The notes: generated by a model not told the origin, from the sequence alone. A stretch of 64,000 nucleotides of DNA from Actinocorallia sp. API 0066 (GCF_020991275.1 NZ_JAJLQY010000001.1:62001-126000); one strand, 5' to 3'. Positions 25,534 through 34,710 are shown, counted from the stretch's first letter. Program-made: numbers and translations.

Positions 25534-27036
25534 TCAGACGGTGAGTTCGAACCAGACTATTTTGCCGGAGGTGGTTCGGGTGGCGCCCCAGCGGCGGGCC
25601 AGGCGGGAGACGAGTTGGAGGCCGCGGCCGCCCTCGTCGTCGTCGTGGGCGTCGCGGAGGACGGGGAGGGTGTGTTCGTCGTCCATGACCTCGACCAGGA
25701 GGTGTTCGGTTTGGACCAGGCGGAGTTCGATGGGGCGGCCGGCGAAGCGGACGGCGTTGGTGACGACCTCGGTGGCGAGGAGTTCGGTGATCTCGATGTG
25801 GTCGGTGAGATCCCAGGAGTTCAGGGTGGCGCGGATGAGGCGGCGGATCCGGGACGGGGTGGTGCGGCGTGGTTCGAGCATCCAGCGGGCGACGTTGGCG
25901 GCGGGGATGCCTGTGAGGTCCGCCATGAGGACGGCTACGTCGTCGCTCCTGTCGTCGATCTGGAGGTGCCGTAGGACGTCGTCGCACTGGGCGTCGAGGG
26001 TGAGGCGGCGGCCGTCCAGGGCGTTCCGCAGGTTCTCCAGGCCGGAGGTGATGTCCTCGCCGCGCACCTCGATGAGGCCGTCGGTGCACATGACGAGGCG
26101 GTCGCCGTCGCACACGGGGAACTCGATCGGCTCGAAAGCCACGCCGCCGACCCCGATCGGCACGCCTTCGGGGACGTCGAGGAGTTCGGCGCGGCCGTCG
26201 GCGCGGACGAGGATCGGCGGCAGATGCCCGGCGTTCGCGAAGGTGCAGCGCCGCGCGACCGGGTCGTAGACGGCGTACATGCACGTGGCGAGGTGGTTCT
26301 CGCCGAGCCCCTGGGCGAGCCCGTCGAGCTGCCGGAGCACCTGGTCGGGCGGCAGGTCGAGGGCGGCGAGGGTCTGCACCGAGGTGCGGAGCTGGCCCAT
26401 GATCGCCGCCGAGCGCATGCCGTGCCCCATGACGTCGCCGACGACGAGCGCGACCCGGCTGCCGGGCAGGCCGATCGCGTCGAACCAGTCGCCGCCGACG
26501 CGGGCGTGGTCGCTGGCCGGGAGGTAGCGGTGGGTGATCTCGACGCCCGCGAAGCGCGGTAGCCGGTTGGGCAGCATGCTGCGCTGGAGGGTGTCGGCGG
26601 CAGCCGCCTCCTGCCGGTAACGGTGCGCGTTGTCGGCGGCGAGCGCGGCCTGCGCGACGAGCTGGCCGATCATGAGCATGTCGGCCTCGTCGCTGAGGTG
26701 CCCTTCGAGGAGGACGGCGCCGAGGGTGCGGCCACGGACCTTCATCGGCAGCGCGAGGAGCTGTCCGTGGCACAGGGCGCCGCCCGCGGCCATCGCGGCG
26801 TGCGCGGCCTCCTCGGGCTGTTTGGGGCCGGCGGCCAGGCGCAGGTCGTCGGCGAAGTCGCGCTGGCCGAACAGGCTCTCCTGCAGGTAGACCGACGCCG
26901 CGGACGCGAGCCGTGGCACGAGCGCGCCGACGAGGGCCCGCGCGGACTCGGCGGGGTCGAGCCGGGTCCCGATCCGGGCGGCCGCGTCCGCGAGGAAGGC
27001 GAGGCGCTCCCTGATGCTCACGGCGGTCTCGGTCAC
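25534..27036 (-). CDS. SpoIIE-type PP2C phosphatase with GAF-like and HATPase domains
   Basis: A 500-residue protein combining an N-terminal GAF-like sensor (about 1-140), a SpoIIE-type serine phosphatase (about 150-360: V-G-G-D-W-F-D near 173 and G-D-V-M-G-H-G near 192 hold the metal-binding Asp residues) and a C-terminal GHKL kinase-like domain (about 375-500: E-V-V-T-N-A-V near 415, D-E-G-G-R-G-L near 465). Such proteins both phosphorylate and dephosphorylate anti-anti-sigma factors. The start GTG 27036 is four bases after the methyltransferase stop, so the two are co-transcribed; the long upstream in-frame extension is spurious. Confidence 0.87.
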   Translation of the reverse strand: MTETAVSIRERLAFLADAAARIGTRLDPAESARALVGALVPRLASAASVYLQESLFGQRDFADDLRLAAGPKQPEEAAHAAMAAGGALCHGQLLALPMKVRGRTLGAVLLEGHLSDEADMLMIGQLVAQAALAADNAHRYRQEAAAADTLQRSMLPNRLPRFAGVEITHRYLPASDHARVGGDWFDAIGLPGSRVALVVGDVMGHGMRSAAIMGQLRTSVQTLAALDLPPDQVLRQLDGLAQGLGENHLATCMYAVYDPVARRCTFANAGHLPPILVRADGRAELLDVPEGVPIGVGGVAFEPIEFPVCDGDRLVMCTDGLIEVRGEDITSGLENLRNALDGRRLTLDAQCDDVLRHLQIDDRSDDVAVLMADLTGIPAANVARWMLEPRRTTPSRIRRLIRATLNSWDLTDHIEITELLATEVVTNAVRFAGRPIELRLVQTEHLLVEVMDDEHTLPVLRDAHDDDEGGRGLQLVSRLARRWGATRTTSGKIVWFELTV

Positions 27037-27040
27037 GGGG

Positions 27041-27670
27041 TCACACCCGGCGGCAGTGGTAGAAGAGCTGGATCTCCGGGACGGCCTGTGTGCTGGACGG
27101 CGCGTAGCTGAGCACGTTCTCGGCTTCGACGGCGAATCCGGCGGCTTCGACGGCGGCGCGCAGTTCGTCGCGCAGCAGGCAGGAGACGAGGAGTTCCTGG
27201 CCGAGGAAGGAGATGGGGAACTCTTCGAGGTCGGCTTCGACCATCGACAGGCAGAACAGCCCGCCGGGGCGTAGGAGGCCGTGGATGAGGGCGAGCGATT
27301 CAGGGATCTGCGCGAGAGGCAGCATGAGCAGGACAAAGAAGGCGACGATGGCGTCGTACTGGCCCTTCACGTCCCGCAGGTCGCCCTGGTGAAATTCTCC
27401 TTCGGGAACGTTCTCACGGGCGAGGCGGACCATCTCGGCGCTGAGGTCGAGTCCGGTGACGCGGTGTCCGGCTCCGGCCAGCTGCGCGGCGGTCGGCAGT
27501 CCGGTGCCGCAGCCGAGGTCGAGGATGGAGGAGGACGGCGCGAGCTGGTCCAGGAGCCAGCCGCCGGCGGCGAGCTGGCCCTCCTTGTGCGGGAACGCCT
27601 CGTCGTAGCGGACGCCGATCGCGTCGAACGCGGCGGCGTGGCGTCTCTCTCGTTCGGCCCACTTGGTCAC
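27041..27670 (-). CDS. Class I SAM-dependent methyltransferase
   Basis: A 209-residue methyltransferase. Motif I is I-L-D-L-G-C-G-T-G near residue 49, the ribose-binding acidic residue is in G-L-D-L-S near 73, and the motif II/III region V-A-F-F-V-L-L near 109 and L-L-R-P-G-G-L near 131 are normal. The substrate is not evident; the F-F-V-L-L-M-L-P pattern is seen in small-molecule methyltransferases. The start is GTG 27670. It shares a promoter with the SpoIIE-type phosphatase and diverges from the flavoprotein gene. Confidence 0.85.
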   Translation of the reverse strand: MTKWAERERRHAAAFDAIGVRYDEAFPHKEGQLAAGGWLLDQLAPSSSILDLGCGTGLPTAAQLAGAGHRVTGLDLSAEMVRLARENVPEGEFHQGDLRDVKGQYDAIVAFFVLLMLPLAQIPESLALIHGLLRPGGLFCLSMVEADLEEFPISFLGQELLVSCLLRDELRAAVEAAGFAVEAENVLSYAPSSTQAVPEIQLFYHCRRV

Positions 27671-27784
27671 TGCGCACGGTCCCTGGGTGCTCGGCTACGC
27701 GACTTTGGTGTGGTCACTTTAGAGGTGTTTGTTGCGGATAGGGAGAAGTTCCCGAATCGGCCTCATGTGATGTCGGTTTCTTGC

Positions 27785-27807
27785 GAAGATCCACAAAGTG
27801 GATCTTC
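27785..27807. promoter_or_regulatory. Perfect palindrome upstream of the flavoprotein gene
   Basis: Arms GAAGATCCAC and GTGGATCTTC, 10 of 10 paired, separated by AAA. The site ends three bases before the ribosome binding site AGGGAGG of the gene at 27825. It could be an operator on DNA or an mRNA hairpin that affects translation; the sequence does not say which. Confidence 0.7.
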
Positions 27808-27824
27808 CTAGGGAGGCTTCTCCG

Positions 27825-29288
27825 ATGCAGGAACACGAATCTCACGCCATCAGCCGACGCGCCGCCGTGACCGGGCTGGTCGCGGGCGCCCTCGTGGTGG
27901 GGCTCGACCCCGTCACCCGCACGTGGGCGACCGCGGCACACGCGGCCGGACCCCTCGACGCCGTCCCCTCGCTCGACGGCACGCTACGCACCGACGCCGC
28001 TTCTTTGGCGGCGGCCGCCGACGACTTCGGACACATCGTCAGCCGGACCCCGCTCGCCGTCCTCGAACCGGGATCGGTGTCCGACATCGCGAAGATGGTG
28101 AAGTTCTGCCGTCCGCGCGGGATCAAGGTGGCCGGACGTGGCCAGGGCCACACCACCCAGGGCCAGGCGCAGGTCTCCGGCGGGCTCGTCATCGAGACGG
28201 GACCGCTGAACTCGATCCAGATCCTCTCCGACAGGGCGGTCGTCGGGGGCGGCACCACCTGGAGCGCCCTCCTCCAGGCGTCGCTGGCGCAGGGCCTCAC
28301 CCCGCCGACCCTGACGGACTACCTGGGCCTGTCCGTAGGCGGCACCCTCTCCAACGGCGGCCTCGGCGGGCAGATCATCCACCACGGGGCACAGGTGGAC
28401 AACGTGCTCGAACTGGAGGTCGTCACCGGCAAGGGCGACGTGCTGCGCTGCTCGCCCACCCTGCGCAAGGACCTCTTCGACGCCGCCCGCAGCGGCCTCG
28501 GCCAGGTCGGCATCATCACCGAGGCGGTGGTGAAGCTCGTGCCCGCGCCCGCCACCGTGCGCAGGTACAACCTGTTCTACCCGAGCGTCGCCGCCCTCAC
28601 CGCAGCGCAGCGGGCCATGTGCGAGGACGGCCGCTTCGACTACCTCGAAGGCCAGATCGGGCTGGCCGAAGGCGGCCACACCTTCCTGATGGAAGCCGTC
28701 AAGTACAACGCCACACCCGCTGACGACGCCGCCCTCATCGGCGACCTCACCCACACGTCCGTCACGATCGACGACCTCACCTACTGGGACTTCGCCGACC
28801 GCATCGGACCGATCGTGGACATCCTCAAGGCCATCGGCGAGTGGCAGCGGCCGCACCCGTGGCTCGACAGCGTCGTCGCGGGCTCCGCGGTGAACTCGCT
28901 CGTCACGGGGGCGCTGCCCGACCTTACGCCGGAGAAGATCGGGCTCAGCGGCGTCATCCTGCTGTACGCGATCCCGACCAAGAAGGTGAAGGCGCCGCTG
29001 CTGCGGCTCGGCTCGACCCGTGAGCTCAACGAGAAGTACGCGTTCCTGTTCTCGCTGCTGCGCACGTCCTCGCCCGGATCCCTCGACCCGGCCGCCATGA
29101 TCGCCCTGAACAAGGCGTTCTACAAGAAGAACCGGCTGCGCGGAGGCGGCTGGTACCCGGTCGGCTCCAACCCGCTCAGCAAGGCCGAGTGGGTCGTCCA
29201 CTTCGGCACCGCCTACCCGGCGTTCCTGCTGGCCAAGGCCAAGTACGACCCGTCCCGCATCCTCGCCCCCGGGCAGGGCATCTTCTAG
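27825..29288 (+). CDS. Tat-exported FAD-linked oxidase, cytokinin-dehydrogenase-like
   Basis: A 487-residue flavoprotein. The N-terminus has a twin-arginine signal (S-R-R-A-A-V-T-G at about residues 9-16, then a hydrophobic stretch and A-H-A-A near 43). The FAD-binding PCMH part has G-R-G-Q-G-H-T-T-Q-G-Q near 105, where the His is in the place used for covalent FAD attachment in plant CKX. The C-terminal half matches the FAD-and-cytokinin-binding domain and ends Y-D-P-S-R-I-L-A-P-G-Q-G-I-F. The ATG at 27825 has AGGGAGG upstream; the upstream GTG 27798 lies inside the palindrome and is less likely. The true substrate may be another amine or sugar. Confidence 0.85.
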   Translation: MQEHESHAISRRAAVTGLVAGALVVGLDPVTRTWATAAHAAGPLDAVPSLDGTLRTDAASLAAAADDFGHIVSRTPLAVLEPGSVSDIAKMVKFCRPRGIKVAGRGQGHTTQGQAQVSGGLVIETGPLNSIQILSDRAVVGGGTTWSALLQASLAQGLTPPTLTDYLGLSVGGTLSNGGLGGQIIHHGAQVDNVLELEVVTGKGDVLRCSPTLRKDLFDAARSGLGQVGIITEAVVKLVPAPATVRRYNLFYPSVAALTAAQRAMCEDGRFDYLEGQIGLAEGGHTFLMEAVKYNATPADDAALIGDLTHTSVTIDDLTYWDFADRIGPIVDILKAIGEWQRPHPWLDSVVAGSAVNSLVTGALPDLTPEKIGLSGVILLYAIPTKKVKAPLLRLGSTRELNEKYAFLFSLLRTSSPGSLDPAAMIALNKAFYKKNRLRGGGWYPVGSNPLSKAEWVVHFGTAYPAFLLAKAKYDPSRILAPGQGIF

Positions 29289-29299
29289 CCTCTCCCGAG

Positions 29300-29331
29300 C
29301 CGCGCGCCCGGTCCTTCGGCCGGGCGCGCGG
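29300..29331. terminator. Bidirectional terminator between convergent genes
   Basis: A perfect 12-bp GC stem, arms CCGCGCGCCCGG (29300-29311) and CCGGGCGCGCGG (29320-29331), with an eight-base loop. It lies between the flavoprotein stop (29288) and the MFS stop (29332). CACGTCTT follows on the plus strand, a weak U-tract. Confidence 0.85.
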
Positions 29332-30624
29332 TCACGTCTTGGCGGTGACGGCCGGGGCGTCGTCTGAGGGCAGGTCGGGGCGGGGCGGCCGGGCGGCGCG
29401 TAGGGCGGCCGAGATGACGGCGGCGAAGAGGCACAGGATCGCGGCGCCGTACCAGGCGACGTCGTAGGCGCCCAACCCGTCACGGACCAGGCCCGCCGCG
29501 AGGGCGGCGGCGGCCGCGCCGACCATGTGCGAGGCGAACACCCAGCCGAAGACGATCGGGCCGTCCGCGCCGAACACCCGCGCGCACAGCGCCACCGTGG
29601 GCGGGACGGTCGCGACCCAGTCCAGGCCGTACAGGGCGATGAACAGGATGATGCCGGGAGACAGCGCGCTAGGCGGGTTCCCGGAGGCGAGCAGTGAAGG
29701 GAAGACGAGGAGGGACAGCCCGCGCAGCCCGTAGTAGACGAACAGGAGCTTGGCGGGGTCGAACCTGTCGGTGAGCCAGCCGGACAGGATCGTGCCGACC
29801 ACGTCGAAGATCCCGATGACCGCGAGCAGCCCTGCGGCGGCCTGCTCCGGCATGCCGTGGTCGTGCGCGGCAGGGATGAAGTGGGTGCCGACGAGGCCGT
29901 TGGTGCTCGCGCCGCAGATGAAGAACCCGAACATCAGGTACCAGAACGCCCGGTGCCTCGTGGCACGTCCGAGGACGCGCAGCGCGTGCCGGGCCGCGCC
30001 CTTGCGGGGCTCCCTTATGACGGGCCCGTCGGCGCCGTAGGCGGTGAGCCCGATCTCCTCGGGGGAGTCGCGCACCAGGAACCAGACGAGCGGCACCACG
30101 GCGAGCGCGGCGGCGGAGACGACGACGGAGGCCGTCCGCCAGCCAGGACCCTCGGCCAGCGCGGCGAGCAGCGGGAGGAACACGAGCTGGCCCGTCGCGC
30201 CGCCCGCCGTGAGCACGCCCATCACCAGGCCGCGTCGTTTCGCGAACCAGCGGTCGGTCAGGGTGGCGGCGAACACCAGCGCCATCGAGCCGGTGCCCAG
30301 CCCCACCAGGACGCCCCACAGCGCGACGAGCTGCCAACTCGCCGTCATCCAGACGGTGAGGCCGCTGCCCGCGCTGATGAGCAGCAGCGCGGCGGTGACG
30401 ACCCTGCGCATGCCGAAGCGGTCCATGAGAGCGGCGGCGAACGGGGCGGTGACGCCGTAGAGCACGAGGTTCACCGAGACGGCGAGCGAGACCGTGCCGC
30501 TGGACCAGCCGAACTCCGCGCGCAACGGGTTGATCATCACGCCGGGGGTGGCGCGGAACCCGGCGGCGCCCATGATCGCGACGAGCGCGACACCGCCGAC
30601 GATCCACGCTCTGTGCAACTTCAT
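29332..30624 (-). CDS. MFS transporter
   Basis: A 430-residue major facilitator with twelve hydrophobic segments. The loop 2-3 motif is seen as M-D-R-F-G-M-R-R near residue 67, and its counterpart in the second half is L-T-D-R-F-D-P near 293. The central loop (about 195-225) carries the D-S-P-E-E-I-G-L motif found in oxalate/formate- and monocarboxylate-type members. The substrate is probably an organic anion, by family only. The gene diverges from the glxA-type regulator across 86 bp, which suggests regulation by that protein. Confidence 0.88.
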   Translation of the reverse strand: MKLHRAWIVGGVALVAIMGAAGFRATPGVMINPLRAEFGWSSGTVSLAVSVNLVLYGVTAPFAAALMDRFGMRRVVTAALLLISAGSGLTVWMTASWQLVALWGVLVGLGTGSMALVFAATLTDRWFAKRRGLVMGVLTAGGATGQLVFLPLLAALAEGPGWRTASVVVSAAALAVVPLVWFLVRDSPEEIGLTAYGADGPVIREPRKGAARHALRVLGRATRHRAFWYLMFGFFICGASTNGLVGTHFIPAAHDHGMPEQAAAGLLAVIGIFDVVGTILSGWLTDRFDPAKLLFVYYGLRGLSLLVFPSLLASGNPPSALSPGIILFIALYGLDWVATVPPTVALCARVFGADGPIVFGWVFASHMVGAAAAALAAGLVRDGLGAYDVAWYGAAILCLFAAVISAALRAARPPRPDLPSDDAPAVTAKT

Positions 30625-30710
30625 CAGACGAGTCTCGTGGAACCGGACGGATCCCGGTGAGTGGCGTAAAGGACAACTAACGCAGGATTCCGGCCACTAC
30701 GCTCGGATCC

Positions 30711-31649
30711 ATGCCCCATCGCGTCGCGGTACTGATCATGGACGACTTCGCGCCCCTCGACGTCGGCGTGCCAGGCCAGGTCTTCTGGGCGGCGCGCGGA
30801 CCCGCCGACTACGAGGTGCTCGCCTGCACCGAAGACGGCCTGCCCCGGCGCTGCAAGGCCGGATACAGCATCACCCCCGACCACGATCTTTCGCTGCTCG
30901 CCACCGCCGACACCGTGGTCGTGCCCGGCGTGCACGGCGGGCCCGTCATGCGCGGGGAGGTCTCCCCGGCCGTCAGGACGGCGCTGCGGGGCACGTCGGC
31001 CCGGATCATGTCCATCTGCACGGGCGCGTTCGTGCTCGCCGCAGCGGGCGTCCTGGACGGCCGCAGGGCCACCACACACTGGCGCGACACCGCACGGCTC
31101 GCCGCGATGTACCCGGCCGTCAAAGTGGACCCGGACGTGCTTTTTGTGGACGAAGGCGACGTACTGACCTCGGCCGGGGTCGCCGCCGGGATCGACCTCT
31201 GCCTGCACGTCATCCGGTGCGACCACGGCGCGGAGGTCGCCAACCGGACGGCCCGGCGCTGCGTCACCGCGCCCATGCGGGACGGCGGCCAGGCCCAGTT
31301 CATCGAACGGCCCATCCCCGAGCCGTCCGGGACGTCCACCGCCGCCGCGCGGGACTGGGCGCTGCGGCACCTCGCCGAACCCGTCTCCGTGCCGCTGCTG
31401 GCCGCCCGCGCCGGGATGAGCGCCCGCACCTTCACCCGCCGCTTCCGCGACGAGACCGGCCTCAGCCCCGCCCGGTGGCTCGGCCAGCAACGCCTCGCCC
31501 ACGCCCGCGAACTCCTGGAAGCGACCGACCTGCCCATCGAGGAGATCGCCCGCCGCACCGGCTTCACCACCCCCGTGACCCTCCGCCAACACCTCCACGC
31601 CGCCGTCGGCCTCTCCCCCCTCGCCTACCGCCGCACCTTCCGCCACTGA
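30711..31649 (+). CDS. GlxA-type transcriptional regulator (DJ-1/PfpI domain plus AraC HTH)
   Basis: A 312-residue regulator with an N-terminal amidotransferase-like DJ-1/PfpI domain (about 1-185) and a C-terminal AraC-type DNA-binding domain (about 215-312). The nucleophile-elbow cysteine is in M-S-I-C-T-G-A-F near 105. The two HTH units show L-L-A-A-R-A-G-M-S-A-R-T-F-T-R-R-F near 233 and I-E-E-I-A-R-R-T-G-F near 278. It is read divergently from the MFS transporter. AraC-type members of this group respond to small nitrogenous ligands; the ligand here is not known. Confidence 0.9.
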   Translation: MPHRVAVLIMDDFAPLDVGVPGQVFWAARGPADYEVLACTEDGLPRRCKAGYSITPDHDLSLLATADTVVVPGVHGGPVMRGEVSPAVRTALRGTSARIMSICTGAFVLAAAGVLDGRRATTHWRDTARLAAMYPAVKVDPDVLFVDEGDVLTSAGVAAGIDLCLHVIRCDHGAEVANRTARRCVTAPMRDGGQAQFIERPIPEPSGTSTAAARDWALRHLAEPVSVPLLAARAGMSARTFTRRFRDETGLSPARWLGQQRLAHARELLEATDLPIEEIARRTGFTTPVTLRQHLHAAVGLSPLAYRRTFRH

Positions 31650-31651
31650 CC

Positions 31652-31682
31652 AGCCGCGACACCGGGGCGGCAGCGGCTTTTT
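31652..31682 (+). terminator. Intrinsic terminator after the GlxA-type gene
   Basis: Stem AGCCGC (31652-31657) with GCGGCT (31673-31678), a 15-base loop, followed at once by a run of five T. The remaining 233 bases up to 31915 hold no gene I can support. Confidence 0.6.
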
Positions 31683-31915
31683 GACGGCGAGCGCCCTCCC
31701 GTCCGGCACAGCTTTCCCAAAACGGTGTGGAGTGTAAAAATGACCGGTGGAGGCGCGAAATCGAGGCAACGCGAGCGAACACGGCGTTAATCCGCACCGG
31801 ACGGCCGTGGCTCCTTTCCACCTTTTCCCCAACAGTCAGCCCGGCCGTCATGCGGTCCCCCAAGAATGGAATTCAGGCCCGTCCGGAATTACCCGCGCCG
31901 TCAGATCCCCGCGGT

Positions 31916-32446
31916 TCAGCCTTCAAGCCGGTAAGCCGACAGCGGGCGGTCCGCGCCGTGGCTGGCGACGAGCGTGACGCCGTCGCGCCGGAGCAGCCAC
32001 GAGGGCGGCGCGTCCCTCGCCTCGACGCCCGCACCGGGGTGGTTCCCCTCGAAGCGCTCGGAGCGGAACTCCCCGCCCGTCCCGACGTCGAGCAGGATCA
32101 TCCGGTCGGCGTGCGCCTGGTACCCGTTGAACAGCACGGCGACCTCGCCGTCCGCCACGTGGAGCGCCGTGCCCATCAGGCCGACGCCGTCCGGCGCGGT
32201 GGCGCTCATCATGCAAACGACCCCGCCGCCCGTGTCGTACCGCCACGTTTTGGCCCCGTCGGCGATGCGATAGGAGAGGGCGCCGTCCGAGCGCACCCGC
32301 ACGACCGTGCCTTTCGCGGCGCCGCCGGGCACCCACACGCCCTTGCCCTGGAGGCTCGCGGGCCGGTCCGCCTCGGCCTGCCAGACCGTCTCCAGTTCAG
32401 GCGGAAGACTCTCCCTACCGATCACGAACCCCGCGCCCGCCCCCAC
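31916..32446 (-). pseudogene. PQQ-like beta-strand protein, probably lacking its true start
   Basis: The open frame encodes a 176-residue domain with V-W-V-P-G near residue 37, R-I-A-D-G-A-K-T-W-R-Y near 59 and L-L-D-V-G near 117, the repeated W/Y-rich strands of a PQQ-like propeller. The first usable start is GTG 32446, but it falls inside a clear hydrophobic helix (L-G-A-L-L-L-S-I-A-V-G-A-G). Reading the same frame upstream gives a Pro/Arg-rich cytoplasmic tail that continues without any ATG, GTG or TTG to the XPB stop at 32645. A membrane-anchored protein that has lost its start codon, or a rare start codon such as CTG, is the simplest reading. No partner gene is evident. Confidence 0.55.
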
Positions 32447-32644
32447 GGCGATGGAGAGCAGGAGCGCCCCGAGCCCGCCCGCCGCAGACGGCTCGCGCCA
32501 GCGTGAGGGCGCACCGCTCGCTGGGGATGCCCACGCCTCAGCCCGATCTGGGCGTTTGTGTGCGGCTGGGGTGCCTGTCGCTTGGCGGCGTGCACCCGAC
32601 TTTCGCGGATGCGCGTGCCGCGATTCCCGTTCGTAGGGGACGGG

Positions 32645-34285
32645 TCAGAGGTCGTCGGCGTCGGTGATGCGGTAGGCGTAGCCCTGTTCGGCGAGGAAGC
32701 GTTGGCGGTGGGCGGCGAAGTCCTGGTCGAGGGTGTCGCGGGCGACGACGCTGTAGAAGCGGGCGGTCTTGCCGGACGCCTTGGGGCGGAGGACGCGGCC
32801 TAGGCGCTGGGCCTCCTCCTGGCGGGAGCCGAACGAGCCGGACACCTGGATAGCGACGGACGCCTCGGGCAGGTCGATAGAGAAGTTCGCGACCTTCGAC
32901 ACGACGAGGCAGGAGATCTCGCCCGTCCGGAACAGCTGGAACAGCCGCTCCCGCTCCTTGATCTTGGTCTCGCCCTTGATCACCGGGGCGTCGAGGCGCT
33001 CGCCCAGCTCGTCGAGCTGGTCGATGTACTGACCGATCACCAGAATCTGCTCGTCCCTGTGCGTCTCCACGAGGCGTTCCACCACGCGCGTCTTGGTGTC
33101 GGTCGTGGCGCAGAAGCGGTAGCGCTCCTCCGGCTCGGACGTCGCGTAGGCGAGGCGTTCGGAGTCGGTCAGCGTGACGCGGACCTCGACGCAGTCGGCG
33201 GGCGCGATCCAGCCCTGGTTCTCCATCTCCTTCCAGGGCGCGTCGTAGCGCTTCGGGCCGATCAGAGAGAAGACGTCGCCCTCCCTGCCGTCCTCGCGCA
33301 CCAGCGTCGCGGTGAGGCCGAGCCGTCGCCGGGCCTGGAGGTCGGCCGTCATCCGGAAGATCGGGGCGGGCAGGAGGTGCACCTCGTCGTAGATCACGAG
33401 GCCCCAGTCGCGCGCGTCGAACAGCTCAAGGTGCCCGTACACGCCCTTACGCCGCGATGTCATGATCTGGTATGTCGCGATCGTGACGGGCCTGATCTCC
33501 TTCCTGGAGCCCGAGTACTCGCCGATCTCGTCCTCGGTCAGGGAAGTCCGCTTCAGCAGCTCCTGCTTCCACTGGTGGACGCTGACGGTGTTCGTGACGA
33601 GGATCAGGGTCGTCGCCCGCGCGTGCGCCATCGCGGCAGCGCCCACCGTGGTCTTCCCGGCCCCGCAGGGCAGCACGACGACCCCTGAGCCGCCCTGCCA
33701 GAACGCCTCCGCCGCGTCCTTCTGGTACGGCCGCAGCGACCAGCCGTCCTCGGCCAGGTCGATCGTGTGCGCCTCGCCGTCCACATAGCCCGCGAGGTCC
33801 TCGGCGGGCCAGCCGATCTTCAGCAGCGCCTGCTTGAGCGACCCCCGCTCGGACGGATGCACCACGACGGTGTCCTCAGCCACCCGGTCGCCCAACATCG
33901 GCTTGATCTTCCGCGACCGCAGCACCTCTTCAAGGACTGCCCTGTCCACCGACACCATGACAAGCCCATAAGAGGGATGCTTCTCCAGCCGCAACCTCCC
34001 ATACCGCCCCATCGTGTCCGCCACGTCCACCAGCAGCGCATGCGGCACCGGGTAGCGCGAGAACTGGATCAGCGCGTCAACAACCTGCTCAGCGTCATGC
34101 CCGGCCGCCCGAGCGTTCCACAACGCAAGCGGCGTCACCCGATACGTGTGCACATGCTCAGGCGCCCGCTCCAGTTCGGCGAACGGCGCGATCGCCCGCC
34201 GACAGTCCGCCGCCCGCTCATGCTCGACTTCCAGAAGCAGCGTCTTGTCCGACTGCACGATCAACGGACCATCGTTCATAGGCAT
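32645..34285 (-). CDS. DNA repair helicase XPB
   Basis: A 546-residue superfamily 2 helicase of the bacterial XPB (ERCC3) group. Residues 1-185 form the N-terminal damage-recognition-like domain. Walker A is L-P-C-G-A-G-K-T at 205-212, the DEVH box is at 300-303, motif III is G-L-T-A-T near 324 and motif VI is Q-R-L-G-R-V-L-R near 505. The R-E-D-G-R-E-G segment after motif III contains the R-E-D residues characteristic of XPB. ATG 34285 is the start, with ATG 34279 as an alternative. The helicase-associated gene about 540 bp away matches the mycobacterial neighbourhood. The role in repair is by family. Confidence 0.94.
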   Translation of the reverse strand: MPMNDGPLIVQSDKTLLLEVEHERAADCRRAIAPFAELERAPEHVHTYRVTPLALWNARAAGHDAEQVVDALIQFSRYPVPHALLVDVADTMGRYGRLRLEKHPSYGLVMVSVDRAVLEEVLRSRKIKPMLGDRVAEDTVVVHPSERGSLKQALLKIGWPAEDLAGYVDGEAHTIDLAEDGWSLRPYQKDAAEAFWQGGSGVVVLPCGAGKTTVGAAAMAHARATTLILVTNTVSVHQWKQELLKRTSLTEDEIGEYSGSRKEIRPVTIATYQIMTSRRKGVYGHLELFDARDWGLVIYDEVHLLPAPIFRMTADLQARRRLGLTATLVREDGREGDVFSLIGPKRYDAPWKEMENQGWIAPADCVEVRVTLTDSERLAYATSEPEERYRFCATTDTKTRVVERLVETHRDEQILVIGQYIDQLDELGERLDAPVIKGETKIKERERLFQLFRTGEISCLVVSKVANFSIDLPEASVAIQVSGSFGSRQEEAQRLGRVLRPKASGKTARFYSVVARDTLDQDFAAHRQRFLAEQGYAYRITDADDL

Positions 34286-34329
34286 TCAGTCTGCAACACG
34301 TGGGCACGTGCTCGTGTTCCGTGGGGCGG

Positions 34330-34710
34330 TCAGACGCGGGCGGGTTCGTCCCAGGTGCTGCTCTCGGCCTCCAGCGCGCCCCATAGGCCGAAGCCGAAGA
34401 GGGCGATGACGAGGAGGATGCCCAGGGCGATGGCCACTCCGAAGATCACCCAGCTGATCGTCGTCAGCCGGGCGGCGGACTGGGGGTCGGTGGTCGTGCG
34501 GCTCATGGCGATCGCGGCGGTGATGATCCCCGGTACGGCGAACAGGCCGCAGCAGGTGACCGTCAGCACGATGTTGCAGATCAGCGCGGCTACCGCGCTG
34601 CCGTTGTTCGGCGCCGGAGGCGGCGGACCGTAGCCGCCGTACTGGTTGGGATGGCCGGGGACCCCGTAGCCGTAGGCTTTCGGGTCGGGGGTGTGGTAGC
34701 CGTAGCTCAC
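34330..34710 (-). CDS. DUF4190-like small membrane protein
   Basis: A 126-residue protein with a Gly/Pro/Tyr-rich cytoplasmic N-terminus (about residues 1-38) and two hydrophobic segments: A-A-L-I-C-N-I-V-L-T-V near 45-65 and I-F-G-V-A-I-A-L-G-I-L-L-V near 88-110. This is the layout of DUF4190-type proteins of unknown role. I place the start at GTG 34710, with GAGAAGG upstream at about 11 bases; GTG 34722 is an alternative. Reading further upstream in frame would overlap the promoter region and the end of the helicase-associated gene. It lies between two helicase genes without an obvious link. Confidence 0.7.
   Translation of the reverse strand: MSYGYHTPDPKAYGYGVPGHPNQYGGYGPPPPAPNNGSAVAALICNIVLTVTCCGLFAVPGIITAAIAMSRTTTDPQSAARLTTISWVIFGVAIALGILLVIALFGFGLWGALEAESSTWDEPARV

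Noticed and set aside
25534-27336. A 600-residue form of the SpoIIE phosphatase
   Set aside because: The first 100 residues are Ser/Pro-rich and overlap the methyltransferase; GTG 27036 just after its stop is the natural start.
10945-27670. The accessory region as an integrated mobile element or prophage
   Set aside because: No integrase, transposase, tRNA or flanking direct repeats were seen, so there is no direct evidence for integration.
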